DNA from: Aquimarina acroporae
Lineage (GTDB): Bacteria; Bacteroidota; Bacteroidia; Flavobacteriales; Flavobacteriaceae
Reading direction: 5' to 3'
DNA: 64,000 bases
NCBI RefSeq assembly: GCF_023195925.1
Contig: NZ_JALPRE010000012.1
Location: 1-64,000 of the forward strand
Part shown: one piece after another, positions 42,027 to 49,891 of the stretch
Layout: every line of letters starts with the position of its first letter
How positions within the stretch are numbered: position 1 is the stretch's first letter
Notes under the pieces: model-generated
Told to the model about the DNA's origin: nothing
The model's database searches: none
Seen by the model: only the letters and a program-made list of their open reading frames with translations
Program-made: the position numbers and the translations under genes

Positions 42027-43178
42027 ATGTTACGAATATCATTAATGCGTCCAATATCTTTTTTGGCTATAGTATTCTTAGTTGTATGTTGTAAAAATGA
42101 AACCGCATCAGAAGAAAAAAACTCTGAGGAAGAGGTTGCTAATTCAGTAGAGACTCCAAACCCTATTGAAAAACCTCTAAAACTCACTTTTGATCAGGCA
42201 AATACCCTTGCAAATTTACCTCTAGAATGTGTGCAAGTAGAATATCCAAATAAATTGAATCAAACGTTAGGCGGAAAAGAAAACCTGGGAGAACCTAAAG
42301 AATTACACCCTGCGTTTTATGGGTGTTTCGATTGGCATTCTTCGGTACATGGGCACTGGTCTTTGGTTAAGTTATTGAAAAAGTTTCCAAAACTAGAGAA
42401 AAGAGAAGAGGCAATTGTAAAACTAAAAGAGAATATTTCAAAAGAAAATATTGAGAAAGAAATAGAATATTTTGGAGATAAACATAACAAATCATATGAA
42501 CGAACATATGGCTGGGCCTGGTTACTTAAGTTGGCAGAGGAGCTGCATACATGGGATGATCCCGTAGCCAGAGAATTAGAGGTTAATTTGCAACCGCTAA
42601 CAGACCTTATCGCTCAAAAGTTTATTGATTTTTTACCTAAGCTTAGATATCCTATCCGTGTAGGTGAACATACAAATACAGCGTTTGGGTTGTCTTTTGC
42701 CTGGGATTATGCAAATACCATGAGTAACCTTAAACTTAAAGAAAGTATTGAGAATAAAGCCCGGGAATTCTATTCAAACGACGAAGGATGTCCTATTACA
42801 TGGGAGCCAAGTGGGTATGATTTTTTGTCTCCTTGTTTTGAAGAAATAGACATTATGAGAAGGGTGCTTGATCAAAAAGAATTTGAACAGTGGATTTCTG
42901 ATTTCATGCCACAGTTAAAAGCTAAAAACTTCAATATCGAAGTGGGAGAAGTATCAGATCGTAATGATGGAAAATTGGTGCATTTAGATGGGTTGAATTT
43001 TAGTAGAGCTTGGGTGTTGTATGGGTTAGCTAAACAATATAAAGAGTATGAACATCTTTTTTACGTGGCAAATAGGCATGTCAATTATTCCTTGCCAAAT
43101 CTGGTAGGCGATGCTTATGAAGGAGGACATTGGTTAGGTTCTTTTGCTATTTATGCCTTGGATGCCAATACTCAATAA
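42027..43178 (+). CDS. DUF2891 lipoprotein
   Basis: About 383 residues from the ATG at 42027. The hydrophobic start (MLRISLMRPISFLAIVFLVVCC) ends in a lipobox. A longer in-frame start at 41916 overlaps yifB and is not needed. The body is DUF2891, mostly helical: FDWHSSVHGHWSLVKLLKKFP, SYERTYGWAWLLKLAEEL, RVGEHTNTAFGLSFAWDYA, with conserved Trp, His and Glu reminiscent of six-hairpin glycosidase folds. The HPAFYGCFDWHSSVHGHW segment is the best-conserved motif. Domain of unknown function; envelope localisation is inferred from the lipobox. Confidence 0.8.
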   Translation: MLRISLMRPISFLAIVFLVVCCKNETASEEKNSEEEVANSVETPNPIEKPLKLTFDQANTLANLPLECVQVEYPNKLNQTLGGKENLGEPKELHPAFYGCFDWHSSVHGHWSLVKLLKKFPKLEKREEAIVKLKENISKENIEKEIEYFGDKHNKSYERTYGWAWLLKLAEELHTWDDPVARELEVNLQPLTDLIAQKFIDFLPKLRYPIRVGEHTNTAFGLSFAWDYANTMSNLKLKESIENKAREFYSNDEGCPITWEPSGYDFLSPCFEEIDIMRRVLDQKEFEQWISDFMPQLKAKNFNIEVGEVSDRNDGKLVHLDGLNFSRAWVLYGLAKQYKEYEHLFYVANRHVNYSLPNLVGDAYEGGHWLGSFAIYALDANTQ

Positions 43179-43267
43179 TTGAGATAAGTGACAACTAAAT
43201 TTTGAACACATAGGGTAATAATTGTTTTTCGAATGCTATGTGATCTATAAAATTGTACGATAAACAT

Positions 43268-44491
43268 ATGAAAAGGTTATTCTCAAGAATTGGCCCGGGA
43301 ACTTTGGTGACGGCAGCTTTTATTGGCCCTGGAACAGTAACAGTATGCACTATTGCCGGTGTAAAATTTGGATTTACCCTACTGTGGGCACTTGCGCTGT
43401 CTGTTGTCGCCTGTATTGTACTTCAGGAAATGGCAGCTAGGTTGGGAGTGGTTACTCAAAATGGTTTGAGTGAAGTAATAAGAACTCAATTTGATAAGCA
43501 TCCAATTGCTAAGTGGAGTTTTATAGTGATCATAATATCTGCGATCTTTATAGGTAACGCAGCTTACGAAGCCGGTAATATAAGTGGAGGGGTTCTTGGG
43601 TTGTCTACGGTTTTAGGACGGCCAGATGTTCAAGTTGGGGCGTATACTTTCAATTATATGAGTTTGATTATAGGTGTATTGGCGTTTATACTGTTGTATT
43701 TGGGAAACTATAAGATTCTGGAGCGCAGCTTAATTGTCTTAGTGCTTTTAATGAGTGTTGCTTTTTTGCTTACAGCTATTGTCACAAAACCAGACATTAT
43801 GATGATTTTAAAGGGATTTGTACCTAGTTTAGAATCAGAAAAACTTCTTACTATAATCGGTTTGATAGGAACTACTGTAGTTCCCTATAACCTTTTTCTA
43901 CATGCTTCGTTGGTGAAAGAGAAATGGAGAGATCCCAATGAACTTAATATGGTGAGAAACGATACGGTTTTGGCTATTGCTCTGGGAGGAGTAATGTCTA
44001 TGGCTATTATTGTTTCTGGAGCTTCTATTAAGGATATAGAGGTTGCCAATGCTGCAGATTTGGCAAAAGGCTTGGAGCCGGTTTTTGGAGTTGCAGCAAA
44101 ATACATTCTTTCTTTAGGTCTTTTTGCAGCAGGAATTACTTCTGCTATTACAGCTCCCTTAGCGGCCGCATATGTTGTTAAAGGCTGTTTAGGATGGGGG
44201 GGAGGACTAAAGAGTATTAAGTTTAGGTTAGTCTGGGTTTTTATCCTTGTTTTAGGAGTTATTTTTTCATCATTAGGGATTAAACCTATAGAGATCATTC
44301 AGTTTGCTCAAGTCACAAATGGACTTCTTCTTCCAGTTATTGCAGGTTTCCTTTTATGGGTGGTAAATAATAAAAAGTTACTAGGAAAATATACAAACAC
44401 TAAGATTCAAAATATGGTTGGTGTATTGATTGTCTTGATAACATTGTTTTTGGGTGTTAGAAGTATTTGGAAAGTAATCGAAAATTTGTAG
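43268..44491 (+). CDS. Divergent NRAMP-fold transporter, YcsG-like, in a 5-oxoproline cluster
   Basis: 407 residues from the ATG at 43268 (MKRLFSRIGPGTLVTAAF), 11 or so helices. The fold is NRAMP. The two motifs that bind metal in true NRAMP proteins, DPGN in helix 1 and MPHN in helix 6, are replaced by GPGT and VPYN (AFIGPGTVTVC; VVPYNLFLHASLVKEKW). The gene lies 25 bp upstream of pxpA and is probably co-transcribed with pxpABC. In Bacillus the pxpA orthologue ycsF also neighbours an NRAMP relative, ycsG. I infer a transporter for 5-oxoproline or a related small acid rather than a divalent metal. Fold call firm; substrate inferred. Confidence 0.82.
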   Translation: MKRLFSRIGPGTLVTAAFIGPGTVTVCTIAGVKFGFTLLWALALSVVACIVLQEMAARLGVVTQNGLSEVIRTQFDKHPIAKWSFIVIIISAIFIGNAAYEAGNISGGVLGLSTVLGRPDVQVGAYTFNYMSLIIGVLAFILLYLGNYKILERSLIVLVLLMSVAFLLTAIVTKPDIMMILKGFVPSLESEKLLTIIGLIGTTVVPYNLFLHASLVKEKWRDPNELNMVRNDTVLAIALGGVMSMAIIVSGASIKDIEVANAADLAKGLEPVFGVAAKYILSLGLFAAGITSAITAPLAAAYVVKGCLGWGGGLKSIKFRLVWVFILVLGVIFSSLGIKPIEIIQFAQVTNGLLLPVIAGFLLWVVNNKKLLGKYTNTKIQNMVGVLIVLITLFLGVRSIWKVIENL

Positions 44492-44516
44492 GAATATAAA
44501 ATACATATTGTAGGAA

Positions 44517-45248
44517 ATGAAGAGGTTGATTTTTAATGCAGACGTAGGTGAAGAGGCTGGTTTTGATGAACAAATCATGCCATATATATCTTGGTGTAAT
44601 ATTAGCTGCGGGAGTCATGCTGGTAATGAAAAGGTGATAAGGAAAACAGTTGAACTTGCTTTGAAGCATGAAGTGAAAATAGGGGCACATCCATCGTATC
44701 CAGATCGAGAAAATTTTGGTAGAATATCTATGACTTTTTCAAAAGATGATCTGGTGGAAGAATTATCAAGACAGGTGAAGTTGGTGAAAAATATTGTTGA
44801 AGATTGTGGTGGAGAGTTGCATCATGTTAAACCACATGGGGCGCTTTATAATGATGCAGTGAAAAATCGTGATGTTGCCACAGCTATTGTTAGTGTAGTT
44901 AAAAATATCGATGAAAGTTTAGTTGTTTTAACGCAAAGAAACTCTAGATTATCGGTCTCTGCTGAAGGTGTTTTGTTGGTGAAAAATGAAGTGTTTGCAG
45001 ATAGGAATTATAATGCGGATTTGACCTTGGTGTCACGTCAAAAAAAAGATGCTGTTATCACCGACCCAAACAAAGTTTTTGAGCATGTGTATAAAATGGT
45101 TTCTAAAGGGGAAATTACAACTATAGGAGGGGAGGATTTAGCTGTTGATTTTGATACTATTTGTGTTCATGGGGATAACCCAAAATCTGTAGATATATTA
45201 AAATTTTTACATGCAAAATTTTCTCAATTGAATTATGTTTTTAGATAG
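44517..45248 (+). CDS. pxpA: 5-oxoprolinase subunit A (LamB/YcsF family)
   Basis: 243 residues, near the usual 245-255. Family hallmarks are visible: FNADVGEE near the start, IMPYISWCNISCGSHAGNE, KIGAHPSYPDRENFGRISM, HHVKPHGALYNDAV and a C-terminal CVHGDNPKSVDILKFL. With PxpB and PxpC it hydrolyses 5-oxo-L-proline to glutamate at the cost of ATP. The start gives the conserved strand at once. It begins the pxp gene set, followed by pxpB after 5 bp. Confidence 0.92.
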   Translation: MKRLIFNADVGEEAGFDEQIMPYISWCNISCGSHAGNEKVIRKTVELALKHEVKIGAHPSYPDRENFGRISMTFSKDDLVEELSRQVKLVKNIVEDCGGELHHVKPHGALYNDAVKNRDVATAIVSVVKNIDESLVVLTQRNSRLSVSAEGVLLVKNEVFADRNYNADLTLVSRQKKDAVITDPNKVFEHVYKMVSKGEITTIGGEDLAVDFDTICVHGDNPKSVDILKFLHAKFSQLNYVFR

Positions 45249-45253
45249 GGTTT

Positions 45254-45979
45254 ATGAAGTTTGAATTACGGTATAGGCAGTATAATGAAAAGTCAATTCT
45301 GATAGAATGGCCTGCAAAAATCAGTGAAAAAACCTTAAAAGACCAGCTCTATTATAAAAAAAATATAGAAAAATACTGTGATAAACTAATTGTTGAGGTA
45401 ATCTTATCATATAACTCGATGTTAATTTGTTATATGTCTACTATAGAAGATGTCTATAGCGAGGTTTTGGTGTTAAGATCATTGTATGATGACTCTTCTT
45501 CTCTAGGAGTGTCTAAAAAAAGACTTTGGAAAATTCCTGTTTGCTACTCTGCTTCGTTAGCGCCAGATCTTGAAAGTTTTGCCGAAACAAAATCACTTAG
45601 CGTAGATCAAGTAATTCAACTGCATACGGGTAATGTGTATACGGTATTTTTCTTAGGGTTCTTACCTGGTTTTTGTTATCTCGGTGGATTAGACGAAAAG
45701 TTGTTTTTGGATCGTAAAAAATCACCTTCTTTGACAGTTGAAAAAGGTGCTGTGGCTATTGGTGGAAGTCAGACAGGTATATATCCACAAGATAGTCCTG
45801 GAGGCTGGCATGTTATTGGTAAATCCCCGTTGAGTTTTTTCGATGTTAAAAAGGAAAATCCTGTCTTCGTTAGATGTGGAGATTGTATTCAATTTGTATC
45901 GATAGAAGAAAAAATTTATAACGATATAAGTGCTAAAGTAGAAATGAATAATTTTGATTTAAATCCTAATTTTTTATGA
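45254..45979 (+). CDS. pxpB: 5-oxoprolinase subunit B (KipI-like allophanate hydrolase subunit 1 family)
   Basis: 241 residues. Carries the family motifs IPVCYSASLAPDLESFAE, HTGNVYTVFFLGFLPGFCYLGGL and VAIGGSQTGIYPQDSPGGWHVIGKSPLSFFD. Formerly annotated as kinase inhibitor KipI; it is now known as a subunit of the ATP-dependent 5-oxoprolinase. It overlaps pxpC by 4 bp (ATGA), so translation is coupled. Confidence 0.92.
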   Translation: MKFELRYRQYNEKSILIEWPAKISEKTLKDQLYYKKNIEKYCDKLIVEVILSYNSMLICYMSTIEDVYSEVLVLRSLYDDSSSLGVSKKRLWKIPVCYSASLAPDLESFAETKSLSVDQVIQLHTGNVYTVFFLGFLPGFCYLGGLDEKLFLDRKKSPSLTVEKGAVAIGGSQTGIYPQDSPGGWHVIGKSPLSFFDVKKENPVFVRCGDCIQFVSIEEKIYNDISAKVEMNNFDLNPNFL

Positions 45980-46833
45980 TGGGCATTGTAGAAATTTTGA
46001 ATTCAGGATTTTATTCATCTATTCAGGATAGAGGGCGTCTGGGTTATGGAGAGATGGGTGTGCCAAAAAGTGGAGCAATGGATCAAAGCGCATACGATTT
46101 TGCAAATTTACTTTTAAATAATGATGAAGATTGTGCTTGTTTAGAATGGGTTTTTAAACCTCCCGTTTTACGATTTTCTGAATCTACTTGTATAACGTTA
46201 ACTGGTGCACAAACTGACTTTTTTCTGAATGGTAAAAAGATAGAGAATAATCGTCAGATACAGGTTTTTGAAAATGATGTTTTAAAAGGTGATTTTTGTA
46301 AGAATAAAAAATATGGTTATGTAGGAATTAAGAAAGGTTTTTTGTCTGAAGTTATATTAGGTAGTAGATCGTTTTATAAAGGTATTACACGCTCAGATAG
46401 ATTGGCTAAAGGAGATGAAGTTAGTTATGAAAAGTGGGATGGCTATGAAGGTCATTCTGCAAAGGTTGCCATAAGGGAATCGAAGTATGAACCGACTATT
46501 ATTAAAGTTTATAAAGGACCGGAGTTTGATCTATTGACTGAAGAACAAAAGGATTTGTTATTCACCTCTAAATTCACAGTTTCTAATGTAGCAAGTCGTA
46601 TGGCAATACAATTGTCTGAAGTATTACCTAATTCGATCCCTTCTATGTTAACATCTCCAGTTTTACCAGGTACGGTGCAATTGACTCCTTTTGGGAAATT
46701 GATGGTGTTAATGAGAGATTGTCAAACTACAGGAGGGTACCCTAGGGTTTTACAGTTAGGTGAAGCATCTATAAATAATATCGCACAGAAGAGAACCAAA
46801 GAACATTTCTTTTTTAAAGAAATAGAATTTTAA
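45976..46833 (+). CDS. pxpC: 5-oxoprolinase subunit C (KipA-like allophanate hydrolase subunit 2 family)
   Basis: 285 residues. Motifs include SIQDRGRLGYGEMGVPKSGAMD, the A/LLLNN segment, SRSFYKGITRSDRLAKGD, IIKVYKGPEFD and LPGTVQLTPFGKLMVLMRDCQTTGGYPRVLQLG. The start at 45976 overlaps pxpB; the ATG at 45979 is equally possible. Completes the 5-oxoprolinase, which recycles pyroglutamate, a spontaneous by-product of glutamate and glutamine. Confidence 0.92.
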   Translation: MMGIVEILNSGFYSSIQDRGRLGYGEMGVPKSGAMDQSAYDFANLLLNNDEDCACLEWVFKPPVLRFSESTCITLTGAQTDFFLNGKKIENNRQIQVFENDVLKGDFCKNKKYGYVGIKKGFLSEVILGSRSFYKGITRSDRLAKGDEVSYEKWDGYEGHSAKVAIRESKYEPTIIKVYKGPEFDLLTEEQKDLLFTSKFTVSNVASRMAIQLSEVLPNSIPSMLTSPVLPGTVQLTPFGKLMVLMRDCQTTGGYPRVLQLGEASINNIAQKRTKEHFFFKEIEF

Positions 46834-47051
46834 TAAGGCTGTGGTAGTAGGGGGAATTTCCCCTGTTTCGACAGGGGATAAATACCCTTTTTTACATTTT
46901 TTTAAGAAATGCTAACCTCCTGTACGTTTTATACTTATTCATTTTTTTTATGGTTTTGCTGCAAATGGGCATAAATAAAGGGGAGGGGAGTTTGTAAATA
47001 AGGCTTATTTTTAAATATATTAGCGGGAGTGAACTTAAAAAAATAAATGTT
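46834..47051. other. Intergenic region with competing hairpins
   Basis: About 220 bp after pxpC. CCCCTGT (46860-46866) pairs with ACAGGGG (46871-46877) around a TTCG loop. The same CCCC run can instead pair with a GGGG run at about 46850-46854 (GGGGAATTTCCCC). The short T-run after the first hairpin (CCCTTTTTTAC, from 46884) makes it a candidate terminator for the pxp genes. Confidence 0.4.
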
Positions 47052-47438
47052 ATGGGAAAACCCAAAAAATGCATCAGTATAGAAGATGCGAAAGAGCTTC
47101 AACAAGCGTGGTGTGATACCAGAACTCCGGAAATTGATAAATGTCTTGGTTTTGAAGATACTAGAGAGTTTTGGTGGAGTGTAGAAGAATTAATGGAGTA
47201 CTTAAAGTACGTGAAGCGAAAATCTAGAAAGCAAGGGATTGATAATCCTGGAGTTAGAATTTATTTTGGAGCTTATCCAGAAACAAAGTGTAAAATGAAT
47301 AGAGGGTATGCTACCGTATTTTTTGCTCCCACAGGTGCTCCTGCTGGAACAGGTAAAGATGGGGATAGCGCTCAAAATAATTATGATATAGAACCTTATA
47401 ATTTTGGTGGTCTTGGAAGTCCTCCAGTTGTTTATTGA
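47052..47438 (+). CDS. Small hypothetical protein
   Basis: 128 residues with no signal peptide or membrane helix. Opens MGKPKKCISIEDAKELQQAWCDTR and has an aromatic-rich start (EFWWSVEELMEYLKYVKRKSRKQG), then VRIYFGAYPETKCKMNRGYATVFFAPTGAPAG and a C-terminal Gly/Pro end (NFGGLGSPPVVY). Four cysteines are spread without a metal-site spacing. It precedes the membrane protein/kinase/regulator operon by 34 bp, possibly on the same transcript. No family recognised; the composition and codon use look like a real gene. Confidence 0.7.
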   Translation: MGKPKKCISIEDAKELQQAWCDTRTPEIDKCLGFEDTREFWWSVEELMEYLKYVKRKSRKQGIDNPGVRIYFGAYPETKCKMNRGYATVFFAPTGAPAGTGKDGDSAQNNYDIEPYNFGGLGSPPVVY

Positions 47439-47472
47439 AAAATGACTTCATTTTTCAAATGAAATTATAAGT

Positions 47473-48177
47473 ATGTTATACTATCAATTAATAATTAACC
47501 TTGTAGAAATTCTTGCTGCTATTGCAGGAACCATATATTTAAAAAAAGCGGAATACCGAGTAAGTAGAATGACTCGGTATTTTGTTTATTTTTTATGGTT
47601 AACGGTAGTCAATGAAATTGCTTTTGGTTGGATTCCATGGTTAATCAAGAATGTTGAGGGATTCAAATTCCTTAAGAATACTTTTTTACTAAATAATCTT
47701 TGGGCCTATAATATTTATGTAGTTGTAAATGCTTTCTTTTATGTGCTGTATTTTAAAGAAAATGTAAAAACTAAATTAGGGAATCAAATTCTTAACGTAT
47801 CATTGGTTTGTTATTTGATGTGCTGTTTTGGAGATTTAATTTTTACAGATGTTTTTTTTAAAGGGCCTTCTTTTGTTGGACATATTTTAGGTTCTATTTT
47901 GATATTTTTGGGAATAATGTTTTATTTCTATGAAATTTTGAAAAGTGACAAAATCCTTTCATTTCATAGAGAATTACCTTTTTATGTTGCAATAGGTTCC
48001 TTGACTCTTCATTTGGTAGTGACGCCTCTCTTTATTTATCAAGAATATTTTGATTTGAGTAAGTCTACGAAATTTGTTGAAATTAGATGGATCATTTTAT
48101 CCTGTGCTAATATTTTTATGTATACTTGTTATATTATTGGGTTCATATTATGCCGGAAAAACAAATCTTACTCATAA
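47473..48177 (+). CDS. Multi-helix membrane protein of a two-component operon
   Basis: 234 residues with about seven hydrophobic helices and short loops; the first helix is LIINLVEILAAIAGTIYL. It has no recognised sensor or transport motif and no conserved charged pattern that I can read. It overlaps the next gene (histidine kinase) by 28 bp and is almost certainly co-expressed with it, so it is a candidate membrane sensor for the kinase, which has only one helix of its own. Confidence 0.7.
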   Translation: MLYYQLIINLVEILAAIAGTIYLKKAEYRVSRMTRYFVYFLWLTVVNEIAFGWIPWLIKNVEGFKFLKNTFLLNNLWAYNIYVVVNAFFYVLYFKENVKTKLGNQILNVSLVCYLMCCFGDLIFTDVFFKGPSFVGHILGSILIFLGIMFYFYEILKSDKILSFHRELPFYVAIGSLTLHLVVTPLFIYQEYFDLSKSTKFVEIRWIILSCANIFMYTCYIIGFILCRKNKSYS

Positions 48178-48929
48178 TATATTTCGTTGTAATAATACTT
48201 TTTTTTATAGTATTCGGAATTATATTTTTTATTGCTTTTCAGCGAAGAAAAAACAAATTACTTCTTGAGAAACTAAAAGCAGAACAGCGTTTTGAAGATG
48301 AAATTTTCAAATCTCGTATTGAGATTCAGGAGCAAGCTCTTAAAAATGTAAGTTGGGAACTTCATGATAATATAGGGCAATTGTTATCTACCGCAGTGAT
48401 GCAAATCAATATCTTAGGAACTTCAGTAAATGAAGAAGCTTCAGAATCTTTGCAAGACGTACGTAATCTGGTGGGTGATAGCCTTCAGGAAATACGAAAC
48501 CTTTCTAAAACCTTGAATCACGAAGTTATCCAGAATGTCGGGTTAGAAAAATCTATTCAAGTAGAACTTCAGCGATTTGAGAAACTTAATTTTTTAAGTA
48601 CTAGTCTAGAGGTGATAGGTGAAGAAGTGCATATTGATCCTAAAGACGAGATTATTCTGTATAGAATCGTACAAGAATTTTTCTCCAATACCATAAAACA
48701 TGCAGAGGCATCCAATATAAATGTAAAATTAGAGTTCACATCCGACAACGTGATAATAAAAATACAAGATGATGGAGTAGGCTTCGATATGAATTCGGTT
48801 CAGGCAAATTCTGGTTTGCTAAACATGAAAAGTCGCGCCGGACTTGTAAATGCGACTTTTGAATATGAATCTGCTCCTGGAAAAGGAGTTTTGCTTATCT
48901 TGTCTTATCCAACAAAGCATAAGGATTGA
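48150..48929 (+). CDS. Histidine kinase of the NarX/DegS (HisKA_3) type
   Basis: 259 residues from the ATG at 48150 (MPEKQILLIIYFVVIILFF), inside the end of the preceding gene; the start at 48126 is in the same frame but lies deeper in that gene. One N-terminal membrane helix, then a coiled-coil linker, the HisKA_3 H-box (NVSWELHDNIGQLLSTAV), and a HATPase domain with FSNTIKHAEASN and KIQDDGVGFDMNS. Phosphorylates the response regulator encoded 16 bp downstream. HisKA_3 kinases pair with NarL-type regulators, as here. The signal is unknown. It could also be the missing partner of the orphan regulator at 1099, but distance argues against it. Confidence 0.88.
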   Translation: MPEKQILLIIYFVVIILFFIVFGIIFFIAFQRRKNKLLLEKLKAEQRFEDEIFKSRIEIQEQALKNVSWELHDNIGQLLSTAVMQINILGTSVNEEASESLQDVRNLVGDSLQEIRNLSKTLNHEVIQNVGLEKSIQVELQRFEKLNFLSTSLEVIGEEVHIDPKDEIILYRIVQEFFSNTIKHAEASNINVKLEFTSDNVIIKIQDDGVGFDMNSVQANSGLLNMKSRAGLVNATFEYESAPGKGVLLILSYPTKHKD

Positions 48930-48945
48930 TTAAAAAATAATTCAC

Positions 48946-49593
48946 ATGAAAAAAAAGACCGTTGTTATTGTAGATGACCATTTGTTGTTTGCACAATCTT
49001 TAGAAAGTCTTATTTCTAAGCTTGAAGAATATGAGGTACTAGCAATCCTTAAGAATGGTAAAGAACTTACCCAGTATTTTTTGCACAAAAGAAAAATTCC
49101 TGATCTCATCTTACTCGATGTAAAAATGCCTGTGATGGATGGTATTCAGACCATGCAATGGTTAAAAGAGAATAAACCAGAACAAAAAGTATTAGCCCTT
49201 ACCATGGAAGATGATGAAGAGACCATTATCAAGATGCTTAGGGCTGGAGCAAAAGGATATCTCTTAAAAGATATTCATCCTGAGAATTTCGAATTTGCTA
49301 TGAAAATGGTAATCGAACAAGGGTTTTATTATTCAGGAAAAATAGAAAGTGCATTACGTCACTCTGGAGATTATGAGGACAAGAATTTTCATGAGAAGCT
49401 TACAGAGCGAGAATGGGAATTTTTGAAACTAGCATGTTCTGAACTTACCTATCGTGATATCGCGAAAGAAATGAATTTAAGTCCGAAGACTATAGAAAAT
49501 TATAGAGAAACCGTTTTTAAAAAGTTACAGGTAAAAACAAGGGTGGGGTTAGTGATTTATTGTATGAAAAATAAACTTTTTAAAGTTGAATAG
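48946..49593 (+). CDS. NarL/FixJ-family response regulator
   Basis: 215 residues. The receiver domain has VIVDDHLL, phospho-acceptor region DLILLDVKMPVMDG and KGYLLKD. The C-terminal LuxR HTH has LTEREWEFLKLACSELTYRDIAKEMNLSPKTIENYRETVFKKL. It forms a cognate pair with the upstream kinase. The gene ends 20 bp before the -7 box of the isoleucine/valine leader, so the two units are close but distinct. The DNA target is unknown. Confidence 0.9.
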   Translation: MKKKTVVIVDDHLLFAQSLESLISKLEEYEVLAILKNGKELTQYFLHKRKIPDLILLDVKMPVMDGIQTMQWLKENKPEQKVLALTMEDDEETIIKMLRAGAKGYLLKDIHPENFEFAMKMVIEQGFYYSGKIESALRHSGDYEDKNFHEKLTEREWEFLKLACSELTYRDIAKEMNLSPKTIENYRETVFKKLQVKTRVGLVIYCMKNKLFKVE

Positions 49594-49613
49594 TGTTTCT
49601 AAAGAAAAAAATA

Positions 49614-49621
49614 TATATTTG
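49614..49621 (+). promoter_or_regulatory. -7 box of the ilv leader
   Basis: TATATTTG matches TAnnTTTG exactly. A TTG at 49586-49588 lies 25 bp upstream, somewhat long. The first leader-peptide ATG follows only 9 bp after the box, so the transcript may start within about 5 nt of the ATG and the leader peptide may be nearly leaderless. Confidence 0.55.
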
Positions 49622-49630
49622 AACCTTTAA

Positions 49631-49693
49631 ATGAAAGCAAAAAATATAAATATTAGTACTGTATCTATTGTCGAGGTGATTATTTCATCTTGA
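49631..49693 (+). CDS. ilv operon leader peptide 1 (Ile/Val-rich)
   Basis: A 20-codon frame, ATG to TGA. The peptide begins MKAKNINISTVSIVEVIISS: five Ile and three Val in 20 residues, eight control codons clustered in the second half (STVSIVEVII). Its stop codon overlaps the first antiterminator arm (AAAGGGAT at 49693-49700). A ribosome paused at scarce charged Ile- or Val-tRNA would leave this arm free; one reaching the stop would cover it. This is the layout of a classical attenuation leader, known for ilv operons in enterobacteria. No conserved protein is expected. Confidence 0.8.
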   Translation: MKAKNINISTVSIVEVIISS

Positions 49694-49755
49694 AAGGGAT
49701 TCGGTATTTATAAAACATATATATAAAATCCCTTTACAATTTGTAAAGGGATTTT
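49693..49755 (+). terminator. ilv attenuator 1: antiterminator and terminator
   Basis: The terminator stem is AAAATCCCTTTACAA (49725-49739) with TTGTAAAGGGATTTT (49741-49755), a near-perfect 15-bp palindrome; its T-run is short and broken. The alternative pairing is AAAGGGAT (49693-49700) with ATCCCTTT (49728-49735), which uses the same strand and so excludes the terminator. Confidence 0.8.
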
Positions 49756-49768
49756 ATAATTTAAGAGT

Positions 49769-49831
49769 ATGAGTATAGTAAAAAACAATAGTATCAATGT
49801 CATTATTATTGTGGTGATTCGATCACCATAA
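49769..49831 (+). CDS. ilv operon leader peptide 2 (Ile/Val-rich)
   Basis: A second 20-codon frame, ATG to TAA. It contains six Ile and four Val in 20 residues, with a continuous run NVIIIVVI at positions 10-17, encoded by GTC ATT ATT ATT GTG GTG ATT. Its stop codon abuts the second antiterminator arm (AAGAAGGG at 49831-49838). Length, position of the control codons and relation to the arms match leader 1, which indicates a duplicated attenuator. It has no similarity to a folded protein and is expected to act only by being translated. Confidence 0.85.
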   Translation: MSIVKNNSINVIIIVVIRSP

Positions 49832-49891
49832 AGAAGGGTATTGATATATGTTATAGTAAAAACTCCCTTCTTGATCGAAGGGAGTTTTTTT
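49831..49891 (+). terminator. ilv attenuator 2: antiterminator and terminator
   Basis: The terminator is AAACTCCCTTC (49860-49870) with GAAGGGAGTTT (49877-49887), a 6-nt TTGATC loop and a T7 run, extendable to 13 bp by flanking A/T pairs. The alternative arm AAGAAGGG (49831-49838) pairs with CCCTTCTT (49865-49872). The spacing of arm to arm (26 nt) is almost that of attenuator 1 (27 nt). Confidence 0.85.

Noticed and set aside
43885..44298. 137-codon minus-strand frame opposite the NRAMP-like gene
   Set aside because: Antisense to membrane helices; Pro/Lys/Ala pattern typical of complementing hydrophobic codons.
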